A stretch of DNA of 64,000 bases from Microcoleus sp. AS-A8 (lineage in GTDB: Bacteria; Cyanobacteriota; Cyanobacteriia; Cyanobacteriales; Coleofasciculaceae), in contig JAMPKV010000027.1 in assembly GCA_039962225.1 (NCBI GenBank), positions 1 through 64,000 on the forward strand, written 5' to 3'. The position numbers and the translations under genes were made by a program. The notes below the pieces were generated by a model that had not been told where the DNA came from, ran no database searches, and saw nothing but the letters and a program-made list of their open reading frames with translations. Positions 1 to 8,545 of the stretch are shown here, in pieces; position 1 is the first letter of the stretch; each line of letters starts with the position of its first letter.

Positions 1-319
1 ATAGAAAGTTACTTTTGGCTCCGAAAACTTTTGATTTCCGGAATCCTCTTCTTTTTTTCAGCCTTGGGGGTTAACCCAAAACTTGATTGATTTCTGACGA
101 GGATTGGTACTTATTTTGGCTTTCAAACTATTGGTTTTTCTAGGTTCGGGCGCGGTCGGGGGCGTTGGCCTCTTTAGCGCGCATTTACCAATATATCGAT
201 AATCTCCCCTACTGTCAACCCCTCCTCCATTTTTTTTCTCGAAGGCTCCAAACTCAGCTTTGGCTTGGTCTTTGAGCAAAAATGAATATACGATTTAAGT
301 CTCTTGCACGGAGGTCGGC
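1..319. other. Region upstream of glyQ, no gene recognised
   Basis: No credible coding sequence is seen. A 73-codon open frame on the minus strand (58-279) has low-complexity, basic composition and no family resemblance. A GGAGGT ribosome binding site at about 310-315 belongs to glyQ. Confidence 0.5.
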
Positions 320-1201
320 GTGAATTTTCAGTCAGTTATTACTACATTGCATCAGTTTTGGGGCGCTCGCGGTTGCCTGATTACCCAGCCCTACGATACA
401 GAAAAGGGTGCAGGTACGATGAACCCCCACACCTTTTTGAGAGCGATTGGTCCAGAGCCTTGGTCAGTTGCTTATGTTGAACCTTGCCGACGGCCAACAG
501 ATGGACGCTATGGCGAAAATCCTAATCGCTATCAACATTACTATCAGTACCAAGTTCTGATCAAACCGTCACCCGATAATATTCAGGAAATATACTTAGA
601 CTCCCTTAAAGCCCTAGGCATTCATCCTGAAGACCATGACATTCGATTTGTAGAGGACAATTGGGAGTCCCCTACACTCGGAGCTTGGGGTGTGGGTTGG
701 GAAGTCTGGTTAGACGGAATGGAGATTACCCAATTCACTTATTTTCAACAGTGCGGTGGAATTGATTGTCGCCCGGTCTCGATTGAGATTACCTATGGAC
801 TAGAGCGGCTGGTGATGTATCTTCAAGATGTTGATGCTTTTACGAAAATTCGCTGGAATGACCGTATTAGTTACGGAGATGTTCACCTTCAGGGCGAAGT
901 TGAACAATGTATTTATAACTTTGAGGCATCTAACCCAGATTTGTTATTTACGCTATTTTCTCTGTATGAGCAGGAGGCAGAACAACTCAGCAAGCAAGGA
1001 CTGGTTCTACCTACACTTGACTATGTTTTAAAGTGTTCTCATACCTTCAACTTACTGGACGCTAGGGGGGTTATTTCGGTTACAGAGCGGACTCGCTACA
1101 TTGGTAGAATTCGCAACCTAGCGCGGCAAGTCGCTCATCTATACTTACAGCAAAGAGAAACTCTTGGTTTTCCGCTCAAGAAGTTAATTACGACCGATTG
1201 A
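320..1201 (+). CDS. glyQ: Glycyl-tRNA synthetase alpha subunit
   Basis: Catalytic alpha subunit of the alpha2-beta2 glycyl-tRNA synthetase, which charges tRNA-Gly in the cytoplasm. The 293-residue product is the usual full length. It shows family hallmarks throughout: the N-terminal GCLITQPYD stretch, [15 protein letters not shown] near residues 34-48, the central [18 protein letters not shown] segment and the class II motif-3-like YGLERLVMY near residue 160. The start is GTG at 320, chosen because GGAGGT lies about 5 bases upstream and the family N-terminus ([13 protein letters not shown]) begins there. The beta subunit glyS is not in the window, which is normal in cyanobacteria where glyQ and glyS are often unlinked. 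Confidence 0.97.
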   Translation: MNFQSVITTLHQFWGARGCLITQPYDTEKGAGTMNPHTFLRAIGPEPWSVAYVEPCRRPTDGRYGENPNRYQHYYQYQVLIKPSPDNIQEIYLDSLKALGIHPEDHDIRFVEDNWESPTLGAWGVGWEVWLDGMEITQFTYFQQCGGIDCRPVSIEITYGLERLVMYLQDVDAFTKIRWNDRISYGDVHLQGEVEQCIYNFEASNPDLLFTLFSLYEQEAEQLSKQGLVLPTLDYVLKCSHTFNLLDARGVISVTERTRYIGRIRNLARQVAHLYLQQRETLGFPLKKLITTD

Positions 1202-1245
1202 ATCTAAACCATCCAAAGTTTGTAATTAGTAAGGTTCTAATATAG

Positions 1246-1728
1246 ATGACAAATCTGAGTGAAGTGCTAGAGCCGATCGCGAGCCAATTTCGGAGTATGG
1301 GAATTCCTGAACCCATTGTCCATTGGGGACATCCAGGGATGATGGGGATTGTAGTATTTGTCATGGGAAGCTTTGTGGGATTGGCAGGATGGCGAGGAAG
1401 AATGATCACTGATACGGCATTAGCGATGAAAAGTCGAACCGAGCATCGTAAAATTGCCCCTTGGATGTTTCTTTTTATCGCGACTGGGTACACAGGAGGA
1501 GTTCTATCACTAGTGATGCAAAATCAGCCTATTCTGGAAAGCCCACACTTTTGGACAGGCTCAATCGTGCTGATCTTGTTAGCAACCAATGGTGTGATTT
1601 CCCTGGCTGGTTTTGGAAGTAACAAATCTGTGATGCGTACTATCCACGCCTACTTAGGCAGTGTGGCACTTTGCCTACTGTTTCTTCATGCAGTACTAGG
1701 ATTGAAGCTAGGTTTAGCAATCGGATGA
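1246..1728 (+). CDS. DUF4079 family four-helix membrane protein
   Basis: Cyanobacterial integral membrane protein of the DUF4079 family, function not established. The 160 residues contain about four hydrophobic segments (roughly 33-50, 68-85, 100-118 and 130-155). Several histidines sit at helix edges (HWGHPG near 26-29, RTEHRK near 63-66, RTIHAY and LFLHAVLG near the C-terminus), an arrangement that could bind haem as in cytochrome b561-like folds; that is inference. The stop overlaps the comEC start by 4 bases (ATGA at 1725-1728), which suggests translational coupling and one transcript. Confidence 0.8.
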   Translation: MTNLSEVLEPIASQFRSMGIPEPIVHWGHPGMMGIVVFVMGSFVGLAGWRGRMITDTALAMKSRTEHRKIAPWMFLFIATGYTGGVLSLVMQNQPILESPHFWTGSIVLILLATNGVISLAGFGSNKSVMRTIHAYLGSVALCLLFLHAVLGLKLGLAIG

Positions 1729-4058
1729 GTCCTGCCAGTGGTGCTTTACTGAGTTTGGCTTATATTTTTGGCCTAGTGTTGACAGCGCTTCTCGGCTCAC
1801 CAACTCGTGCTAGTCCTTGGACAGAATATGGTTTACTGAGCTTAGGAGTCCTTGTCTTAGGCGTAGTGGCAGCAATCGCCATCCCTCGATTCTGGCGAAC
1901 CGGACCCAAAGCGAGACTTTGGCTAGTGGCTGGACTGGTTGGGGCTCTAGCAATCGTGTATTTTCAATCGCGAGTGCCAAAACCAACGTCGAATGATGTC
2001 AGCCAGTTTGTTCGCTCCGCTCATAACCTTGTGCAGGAGCAGGTAGTTACAGTTCAAGGCAAGGTCAAGAGTGTGCCTCGTCTTACCCGCTCCTCTAAAG
2101 CCCAGTTTTGGCTGGAAGCAACGCAATTGAGTGAGGTGGAAAGCCGCGATAAGACCGGTGCTATTAGTAAGGAAGTCACGGGTAAGTTGTATGTGACAGT
2201 ACCCATCCTCCAAGCAACGGGTCTTTATCCAGACCAAACTATTTCCATCACAGGAGTTTTATATAAACCCAAACCCGCCTCGAATCCAGGTGCTTTTGAT
2301 TTTGAGACTTATCTGACAAAAGAGGGAGCTTTTGCGGGTTTCAGCGGGCGGCAAGTTAGCTTATTCGAGGAAGGGCAAGGGCAGCCGTGGGGATGGTGGA
2401 AGCTACGGCAGCGTATCATCCGTGCCCAAGTTCGTCATTTAGGTAGTCCAGCCGGACCGATTGTGAGTTCTTTTGTGTTGGGAAATCGAGCGGTAGATAT
2501 CCCCTACGATATCCGTGACTCCTTTATTCAGACAGGATTAGCTCATGCTTTAGCCGCTTCTGGAACCCAAACTTCTTTGATTCTGGGTTTGGTATTGGTG
2601 CTAACCAAGCGTCTTTCGGTGAGAGCTCAGTTAGGGTTTGGGACGACAGCTCTAATTATTTTTGTCTGTCTCACAGGATTACAGCCTTCGGTGATGCGAG
2701 CTGCGATTATGGGGTTTGGAGCGCTAGTTGCTCTAGTGACCCAACGGAAGGTTAAACCATTAGGCTCACTGTTGGTTGCTGCAACCTTACTGCTACTCTT
2801 CAATCCCCTGTGGGTTTGGGATTTAGGATTTCAGTTGAGCTTTTTGGCAACGCTGGGATTGTTAGTCACAGCACCTCCTCTGATCAAGCAACTGGATTGG
2901 ATGCCACTGGCAATCGCCTCCTTAATAGCCATTACTATTGCTGCTTCTTTATGGACATTACCTCTACAACTGTATGTTTTTAACATGTTTGCGCCCTATA
3001 GCATAGCCGCAAATATTATTGCTGCCCCATTGATTGCTGTTATCAGTATCGGTAGCATCATTGATGCACTGGTTGCCTTAATCTCGCCAGTTGCTGGCAG
3101 CGCTCTAGCTTGGTTGGTCTACTATCCCACTCATTTCCTGATAGGACTGGTGGAATTTTTCAACGCCTTGCCGGGAAGTTCAGTGGCAGTTGGAAAAATC
3201 TCCTGGATGCAACTGTTGATACTATACGGTTTGATTGGGTTCAGCAGTATTAACCATAAGTGGCAACGTCGATGGTGGCTAGTGGGCTTGGTGGCTGTAA
3301 TGTTAGTAGCACTGCCCGTTTGGCAGACCAAAATATCACAGTTCCAAGTTACGGTATTAGCTACAGACCAAGAGCAAGTTTTAGTGGTTCAAGATCAAGG
3401 ACAAGTGACACTAATTAATAGTGGGGATGCCGATACCGTCAGTTTTACAGTACTACCATTTCTCCAAAAGCAAGGAATTAATCAAATTGATTGGGCAATT
3501 GCACTCGATAGTGAACCTCGTCTCAGGAGTGGCTGGTTACAAATATTGCCAAGTTTGCCAGTTAGGACCCTTTACGATAGCGCAGCTCCCCAGTCCCCAC
3601 CTGCTGAAACCAAGACAATTGTCAGTACCATTCAAACTCAAAAAGGTAACTATCAGCGAGTATCCACTGGGCAACGGATGTTTGTGGGTTCTACACCTTT
3701 ACAATTAATCAACGCTGATCCCCCGGTGCTACAGTTGCAAATTCGCTATCAAAGTTGGTTGCTCTTGGGAGAAATGAAGCAAGAAGTTCAACAAAAGTTA
3801 GTCTCAAGCCGTAATCTTCCACAGGTGCAAATCCTGTGGTGGTCTGGAGAAAGTTTAGCACCAGAGTTTTTAAAGGCTGTCCAACCAAAAGTTGCGATCG
3901 CTTCTTCCAAAACAGTGGACTTGGATACAGCTAAGCTTCTGCAAAATGCCAAGATACCCCTTTATTGGACAGGTCGCGATGGGGCGATTCAGTGGACGCC
4001 TCAAGAGGGTTTTCAAACAACCATTGAGGCAACCCATAAAGACGCACAACTTCTGTAA
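1725..4058 (+). CDS. comEC: ComEC/Rec2 family DNA-uptake channel, degenerate C-terminal MBL domain
   Basis: Inner-membrane channel for single-stranded DNA entry in natural transformation. The frame is open from 1671, but ATG at 1725 overlaps the upstream stop in an ATGA pair and leads straight into a membrane segment, so about 777 residues are expected. An N-terminal soluble OB-like region (about 85-230) follows two membrane helices. The Competence core follows (about 240-540), with motifs such as GNRAVDIP, HALAASG and PSVMRAAIMG. The C-terminal part aligns with the metallo-beta-lactamase-like domain (VTVLATDQEQ, LINSGDAD). The expected HxHxDH metal cluster is absent: after INQIDWAIALDS comes EPRLRSGW. 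Channel function is likely and nuclease activity of the tail is unlikely. Confidence 0.9.
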   Translation: MSPASGALLSLAYIFGLVLTALLGSPTRASPWTEYGLLSLGVLVLGVVAAIAIPRFWRTGPKARLWLVAGLVGALAIVYFQSRVPKPTSNDVSQFVRSAHNLVQEQVVTVQGKVKSVPRLTRSSKAQFWLEATQLSEVESRDKTGAISKEVTGKLYVTVPILQATGLYPDQTISITGVLYKPKPASNPGAFDFETYLTKEGAFAGFSGRQVSLFEEGQGQPWGWWKLRQRIIRAQVRHLGSPAGPIVSSFVLGNRAVDIPYDIRDSFIQTGLAHALAASGTQTSLILGLVLVLTKRLSVRAQLGFGTTALIIFVCLTGLQPSVMRAAIMGFGALVALVTQRKVKPLGSLLVAATLLLLFNPLWVWDLGFQLSFLATLGLLVTAPPLIKQLDWMPLAIASLIAITIAASLWTLPLQLYVFNMFAPYSIAANIIAAPLIAVISIGSIIDALVALISPVAGSALAWLVYYPTHFLIGLVEFFNALPGSSVAVGKISWMQLLILYGLIGFSSINHKWQRRWWLVGLVAVMLVALPVWQTKISQFQVTVLATDQEQVLVVQDQGQVTLINSGDADTVSFTVLPFLQKQGINQIDWAIALDSEPRLRSGWLQILPSLPVRTLYDSAAPQSPPAETKTIVSTIQTQKGNYQRVSTGQRMFVGSTPLQLINADPPVLQLQIRYQSWLLLGEMKQEVQQKLVSSRNLPQVQILWWSGESLAPEFLKAVQPKVAIASSKTVDLDTAKLLQNAKIPLYWTGRDGAIQWTPQEGFQTTIEATHKDAQLL

Positions 4059-4159
4059 CATTCCCAAAGCGAGTTTGACGGTAGTGGATTTACTGTGTCA
4101 ATCACGGTAAATGTTTGCAGCAAAAAGTTGTCCTTGCTTGCTTGATTCTTTATTTGAAC

Positions 4160-4245
4160 GGAGAGGGGGGGATTCGAACCCCCGGAAGGTGTGACCCTTC
4201 AACAGATTTCGAGTCTGCCGCATTCAACCGCTCTGCCACCTCTCC
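4160..4245 (-). tRNA. tRNA-Ser (CGA)
   Basis: Read on the minus strand this is an 86-nt class II tRNA with GGAGAGG paired to CCTCTCC as acceptor stem, an 11-base AGCGGTTGAAT-type D loop, anticodon CGA within ACTCGAAATC, a long variable arm (GAAGGGTCACACCTTC region) and a T arm with GGTTCGAATCC. The CCA end is not encoded, as is common in cyanobacteria. It is convergent with comEC. Confidence 0.96.
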
Positions 4246-5091
4246 AAATAGGGTTTTGATTGTTTTGTTTATTCTAGACGGACGTTAATAGGCATCTGGA
4301 TAGTTAGTGTCACACCACTATAGAAGCCAAGATTCTATAGTAACTCAGTGCCTACGAAAGGGCAACCAGCGTGAAAGAACATATCTGTACCCAATAGGAG
4401 GTTGTGTATCAAGCACAAGCGGCTATTGGTTCTATATTTAATTGGCATAATTTGGGACGGCTCAGATTTCCATGCCTTAAGAAAGGAGAAGGTTTACATC
4501 GGGTATTTAGGGATGCCTCTCACTGAGCAATGCACAGGAAATGGATGGGCATAGACTGTGGGCCAATGGAAGTACTCTGGTCTCAAATTCTTAGGTTGCG
4601 CGGATTTATCATATCCCTGGAATGAGTAATTACTTCACCTGTGGTGTATATCAGCAACAGGAACATACTCAGAAAAAAGCCTGTCTCTATAATTTGTTGG
4701 ATGGAATTTTCTTGAGCGTTATAGGGATTTACTTAAATCGCTATGTCCAAGAAGGTTAATTTGCTCACGGGAAGCGAATTTATACTAAAGAATAAAAAAA
4801 AACACCAGAATTCAGCCGAATAGCACGCTAAAATAGCTTCAAACATGTAAAGTATTAATCAAGTTTTTCAAACCTGAGAGCGAAGCGTCCGGTCAGGGTG
4901 AAAATAAGAGTATGGCTGATGACTTTCCTGAGTTGGGTGCATAGATCCGCAGTTTTATGAGCAACCTAACCAGGCTTTAATTCAATTATGGATAAACCCG
5001 CCGCTCACATCTGAGTCGTACCAGGCAAAGCCTTCAACGACTCGAACAATCCATGAGTACCCATCACTAGTGATTTATCCGTCAAACCTTC
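4246..5091. other. Gene-free stretch of about 850 bases
   Basis: No open frame over 60 codons and no RNA family that I recognise. It holds a small inverted repeat near 4320-4342 (TATAGAAG / ATTCTATAG) and an A-rich run at 4790-4802. It may contain the promoter of the GAF/HD-GYP gene, but no clear -10/-35 pair stands out. Confidence 0.4.
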
Positions 5092-6792
5092 ATGACACCC
5101 TCTTACTCCCCGATTCTGACCCTTGAAAGCCAAGAACTTTTACAAGAAGCCTCTGCTGAAAGAGTAGAACTCATCGAACAGCTATTGGCCATTGGCACAG
5201 CCCTTTCCAGCACCAATAATTTAGATGAATTATTGCATCTTATTTTATCCAAGAGCCGAGAAATTACCTGTAGTGATGCCGGTAGTGTTTATCTGATCAA
5301 CCGCAACGAAGAGTCCCCGACCTTACTCTTCAAGGTTGCCCAGAATGATTCTATACCGAATAATCCTTTTCAGGAATTTGCGATGCCCTTGACCCGCAAA
5401 AGTTTAGCGGGCTATGTGGCACTCACCGGTGAAAGCCTCAATTTGCCGGATGCTTATAATTTACCACCGGATGTCCCTTACCAGCTAGACCGTAGTTTTG
5501 ATACTACCATGCCCTATCGCACTTGCTCGGCGTTAGTGTTGCCTATGCAAGACCAAGATGGGGAAATTATTGGTGTGCTACAGCTAATTAATCGGAAGGT
5601 GAAACCCGATCTCGTTCTCACCACTGAGAATGCGATCGTGGTAACCCAGCCTTACTCACAATGGGAAGAACGAATTGTGCGATCGCTCGCTTCTCAGGCG
5701 GCAATTTCCATTGAACGCAATCACCTACAAAAAAGCATTGAGAATCTGTTTGAGGGGTTTGTTAAAGCCTCTGTACAGATTATTGAAGCACGAGACCCGA
5801 CGACCTCTGGTCACTCGGAACGGGTGGCTGAACTCACGGTGCGCCTCTCGGAAGAGGCCAGTTCGATTACCAGTGGGCCACTGCGGTTAATTCAGTTTGG
5901 CGATCGCCAAATTCAAGAAATTCGCTATGCTGCCCTACTGCACGACTTTGGCAAAGTTGGAATCCCCGAAGCTATTCTCGGCAAACGAAAAAAGCTCTAT
6001 CCCGACCAGCTTGAAATCATTCGCCACCGCTTTGCTCTGGCACGCCGCACCTTAGAAATGGAATGCGCTCAAAATAAATTTAAGTACTTACTTGAGCATC
6101 CAAGCCATAAGCATGGGGATGACACTACCAATACAGGTTGTTCTCACTGCCAGAAACTCGAACAGTTAGATAAGCAGCTAACTCAAACGATTGAAGCAAT
6201 CGAATACTATTGGGAGTTTATCCGAGAACTAAATGAACCTGATGTTGTCATCCGGAGAGATTTTCAGGCGTTTTCTGAAGAAACTTCGGCACAATTGGCT
6301 GCTCTCACTCAATATACTTATCGAGATATTGACGGGGAAACTAAACCTCTGATTACAGAAGCAGAGATGACTCAGTTGCTGGTGCCTAGAGGGAACCTAA
6401 CCAACCAAGAGCGTTTAGGTATTGAGGCACATGTTACCCACACATACCACTTTCTCCGGCGGATTCCCTGGACAAAGCATCTCAAAGATGTGCCTACCAT
6501 TGCTTACGGACATCATGAAAAGCTCGATGGTAGTGGTTACCCTCAGGGGTTAAAGCAAGAGGAAATTCCACTCCAAACACAGATGCTCACGGTTGCAGAT
6601 ATTTACGACGCTCTCACCGCTAGCGATCGCCCCTATAAACGCCGCCTACCTTTAGAGACCGCCCTCAAAATCTTGCGGCAAGAAGCTGCCAAAAACAAAA
6701 TCAACGGGGACTTGGTCGAATTATTTGAGCAACGACAGGTTTTTACGGTTTTGGGTCATAGCCTACCCGTTGATGCTCACTCAGTAGCATAA
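5092..6792 (+). CDS. GAF and HD-GYP domain phosphodiesterase
   Basis: Likely cyclic-di-GMP phosphodiesterase with a sensory GAF domain. The GAF domain covers about residues 20-205 (TCSDAGSVYLI, then LVLPMQDQDGEIIGVLQLINR). The HD-GYP domain starts near 220 with HSERVAELTVRL and carries the HD pair in LLHDFGKVGIPE. It ends with YGHHEKLDGSGYPQGL and VADIYDALTASDRPYKRRLP. The metal-binding HD, HH and GYP signatures are all present, so catalysis is plausible. About 150 residues separate the HD and GYP halves and include a CSHCQKL cysteine pair; the insert resembles a long helical spacer. It stands alone with no adjacent response regulator. ATG 5092 has no strong ribosome binding site. Confidence 0.9.
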   Translation: MTPSYSPILTLESQELLQEASAERVELIEQLLAIGTALSSTNNLDELLHLILSKSREITCSDAGSVYLINRNEESPTLLFKVAQNDSIPNNPFQEFAMPLTRKSLAGYVALTGESLNLPDAYNLPPDVPYQLDRSFDTTMPYRTCSALVLPMQDQDGEIIGVLQLINRKVKPDLVLTTENAIVVTQPYSQWEERIVRSLASQAAISIERNHLQKSIENLFEGFVKASVQIIEARDPTTSGHSERVAELTVRLSEEASSITSGPLRLIQFGDRQIQEIRYAALLHDFGKVGIPEAILGKRKKLYPDQLEIIRHRFALARRTLEMECAQNKFKYLLEHPSHKHGDDTTNTGCSHCQKLEQLDKQLTQTIEAIEYYWEFIRELNEPDVVIRRDFQAFSEETSAQLAALTQYTYRDIDGETKPLITEAEMTQLLVPRGNLTNQERLGIEAHVTHTYHFLRRIPWTKHLKDVPTIAYGHHEKLDGSGYPQGLKQEEIPLQTQMLTVADIYDALTASDRPYKRRLPLETALKILRQEAAKNKINGDLVELFEQRQVFTVLGHSLPVDAHSVA

Positions 6793-7346
6793 AAAGCCTG
6801 AATTAGAAAGGATGAAGTACGAAAACCTTCCTTTTCACTTCATGCTTCATTCTTTTTCAATCCCCATACCTGTGTTTGCAATTCTTATCTTTCGCTTCCG
6901 TTTTCCCCACAAATTCCCCAGCATTTCCACACAGGTATGGAATATTTTCCACAGGTTGCTCCTGATTTTCCACAGGCAGATACGGTAGGATCAAGTCTTC
7001 CTGTTTTCCTGGGGATTTTCCCAGGCGAGTCTCTAATCTGGGGGAAAAGACGAGTTTAGATGAATATATGTAACGGAGATCAGCTTCAAACCCTGATTCT
7101 CTGGTGACTATTTTTGGCATTTGAGAAAGGTTGTAATATTTCGCAGCATTGACAACCCCACCCCATCTCAGCCGACAATGGTGCGACCAACCCTTAAAAG
7201 TTTCTCTTGGAAAAGAGCCCAACGGGAGTTAGAGAGGGTGCTTTTTCAAGCTCATTTTCCGTGGGCTTTCAGCTGTAAAGCCGAAGGTAAAAGGCGCTGA
7301 AAGCCAAGCTACTTTGTCCCCATACGCCATGAAACGAGAGGTACAC
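6793..7346. other. Intergenic region with a cluster of DnaA-box-like sites
   Basis: TTTTCCACA, the DnaA box form used in cyanobacteria, occurs exactly at 6945-6953 and 6966-6974. One-mismatch or related copies lie at 6923-6931 (ATTTCCACA) and 6901-6911 (TTTTCCCCACA). All are in the same orientation within about 75 bases. A 121-codon minus-strand frame covers the region but looks like nothing known. The beginning (6815-6855) has a GATGAAG / CTTCATGCTTCATTC inverted repeat that is a likely terminator-like dispersed element. Near 7260-7312 is a CTTTCAGC / GCTGAAAG hairpin. Confidence 0.45.
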
Positions 7347-7571
7347 ATGAACGCAACCGTCAGCATCCTGGCCGAAATTCCTGAAGATCTGCACGAATCC
7401 CTCAAGCGCTACTTAGAAAATCATCCTACGTGGGATCAAGATCGGGTCTTTGCCGCAGCCCTATCTCTGTTCTTGCTTCAAAACGGAAATGGTAAAATGC
7501 CAGAAACTTCCCAAACATATCGCGCCTGTGCTCGTGTCTATCTAGAATCTCTGTTTCAGTATCCGGCTTGA
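7347..7571 (+). CDS. DUF2811 family small protein
   Basis: A 74-residue cyanobacterial protein starting MNATVSILAEIPEDLHESLKRYLE, typical of DUF2811, whose function is unknown. The frame is open from 7314, but ATG 7347 has GAGGT about 7 bases upstream and gives the family N-terminus. The N-terminal strand followed by two helices (PEDLHESLKRYLENHPTWDQDRVFAAALSLFLL shows the pattern in outline) resembles a ribbon-helix-helix fold, so a DNA-binding role is possible but unproven. Confidence 0.75.
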   Translation: MNATVSILAEIPEDLHESLKRYLENHPTWDQDRVFAAALSLFLLQNGNGKMPETSQTYRACARVYLESLFQYPA

Positions 7572-7843
7572 GCCAGAGACGAGGTATTGATTCGGAGCTT
7601 AAGGGTAATGAGGGTCCAGTTTCAGACCGCTTACAATTGATCTTTCTCCTACCTAGTTATGAAGAAACCCGTCGCTCAACTTCTCACTGTCTCTTGGATG
7701 CAGAAGTGGCGAGCGATGGGTTACTCCCTGGGTTGCTAAAATCACAAGTGTTCTCTGTTCACGCGCCTGCTCGTTGGCAGAAACTCAATTAATGTGACAA
7801 CAAAGCAATTGCTCCTAAAGTGATTAAAATTTTTTGAATATTA

Positions 7844-8464
7844 ATGGCAGAGAGCATCACAACATCTAAGTTGGTTATTCCTCAGCTCATTGTGGGTTTA
7901 GGGAATCCTGAACCCAAATACGATAAAACAAGGCACAACATTGGCTTTGAGGCTGTTGATGCGTTGGCGAAAACCTGGCAGATTTCTTGGAGCGAAAATC
8001 GCCGATTTCAAGCCTTGATTGGAGAAGGGCGGGGTGTGAACGGAGATAAGGTGCGTTTGCTCAAGCCACTCACCTATATGAATCGCTCAGGCCAAGCGAT
8101 TCGTAGCGCGACAGATTGGTACAAGCTGCCGCCTGAGTCAACGCTAATTATCTACGACGATATGGATTTATCCGTGGGGCGTCTGCGACTCCGTCTTTCG
8201 GGATCAGCTGGCGGACACAATGGTATGAAGTCGGCGATCGCACATTTGGGCACACAAAATTTTCCCCGCCTGCGGATTGGTATCGGCAAGTCTGGGGCTG
8301 AGAAAGACAGTGTGTCCCATGTCCTAGGAAAATTTTCACCGCAAGAAACTCAAATGATGTCCGAAGTTCTCCAACTTGTGGTTGATGCCGTAGAACTGGC
8401 ACTCAAGCAAGGTGTCGAAAAGGCGATGAGTCTCTACAATAATCGCACCGTAGAGTTGGGTTGA
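7844..8464 (+). CDS. pth: Peptidyl-tRNA hydrolase
   Basis: Releases tRNA from stalled peptidyl-tRNAs in the cytoplasm. The 206-residue product has the family signature VGLGNPEPKYDKTRHNIGFEAVD, in which the His of RHNIGF is the catalytic base, followed by LLKPLTYMNRSGQA, IYDDMDLSVGRLRLR and GSAGGHNGMKSAI. All expected active-site residues (Asn of the GNP loop, His, Asp of DDMD, Asn of GHNG) are present. The N-terminus has about 12 extra residues before LIVGLGNP, so an internal start is possible. It is convergent with the next minus-strand gene across an inverted repeat. Confidence 0.96.
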   Translation: MAESITTSKLVIPQLIVGLGNPEPKYDKTRHNIGFEAVDALAKTWQISWSENRRFQALIGEGRGVNGDKVRLLKPLTYMNRSGQAIRSATDWYKLPPESTLIIYDDMDLSVGRLRLRLSGSAGGHNGMKSAIAHLGTQNFPRLRIGIGKSGAEKDSVSHVLGKFSPQETQMMSEVLQLVVDAVELALKQGVEKAMSLYNNRTVELG

Positions 8465-8545
8465 AGGTTGAAAGTTAAGAGTTGAAAGTTGAAAAGTTAA
8501 ACGTTCACACACAACCTTTAACCTGTTAACCTTCAACCCTTTTTA
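8458..8545. terminator. Inverted-repeat terminator between convergent genes, built from GTTGAAAG-type repeats
   Basis: GGGTTGAAGGTT at about 8458-8469 is complementary to AACCTTCAACCC at about 8529-8540, followed by TTTTT. The loop consists of short GTTGAAAGTT direct repeats. A closely similar arrangement occurs at 25493-25580 between pyrF and tyrS, so this is a dispersed repeat family serving as terminator or spacer. Confidence 0.55.

Noticed and set aside
58-279. 73-codon minus-strand open frame
   Set aside because: Basic, low-complexity product, no family resemblance, no ribosome site; lies in the glyQ upstream region.
4300-5091. 6S RNA or another structured RNA in the long gap after tRNA-Ser
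   Set aside because: I looked for paired arms and known sequence signatures and found only short local inverted repeats.
6857-7222. 121-codon minus-strand open frame
   Set aside because: Covers the DnaA-box cluster; its product reflects the repeats and has no recognisable domain.
7568-7792. 74-codon frame between the DUF2811 gene and pth
   Set aside because: TTG start overlapping the previous stop, no conserved pattern, no ribosome site.
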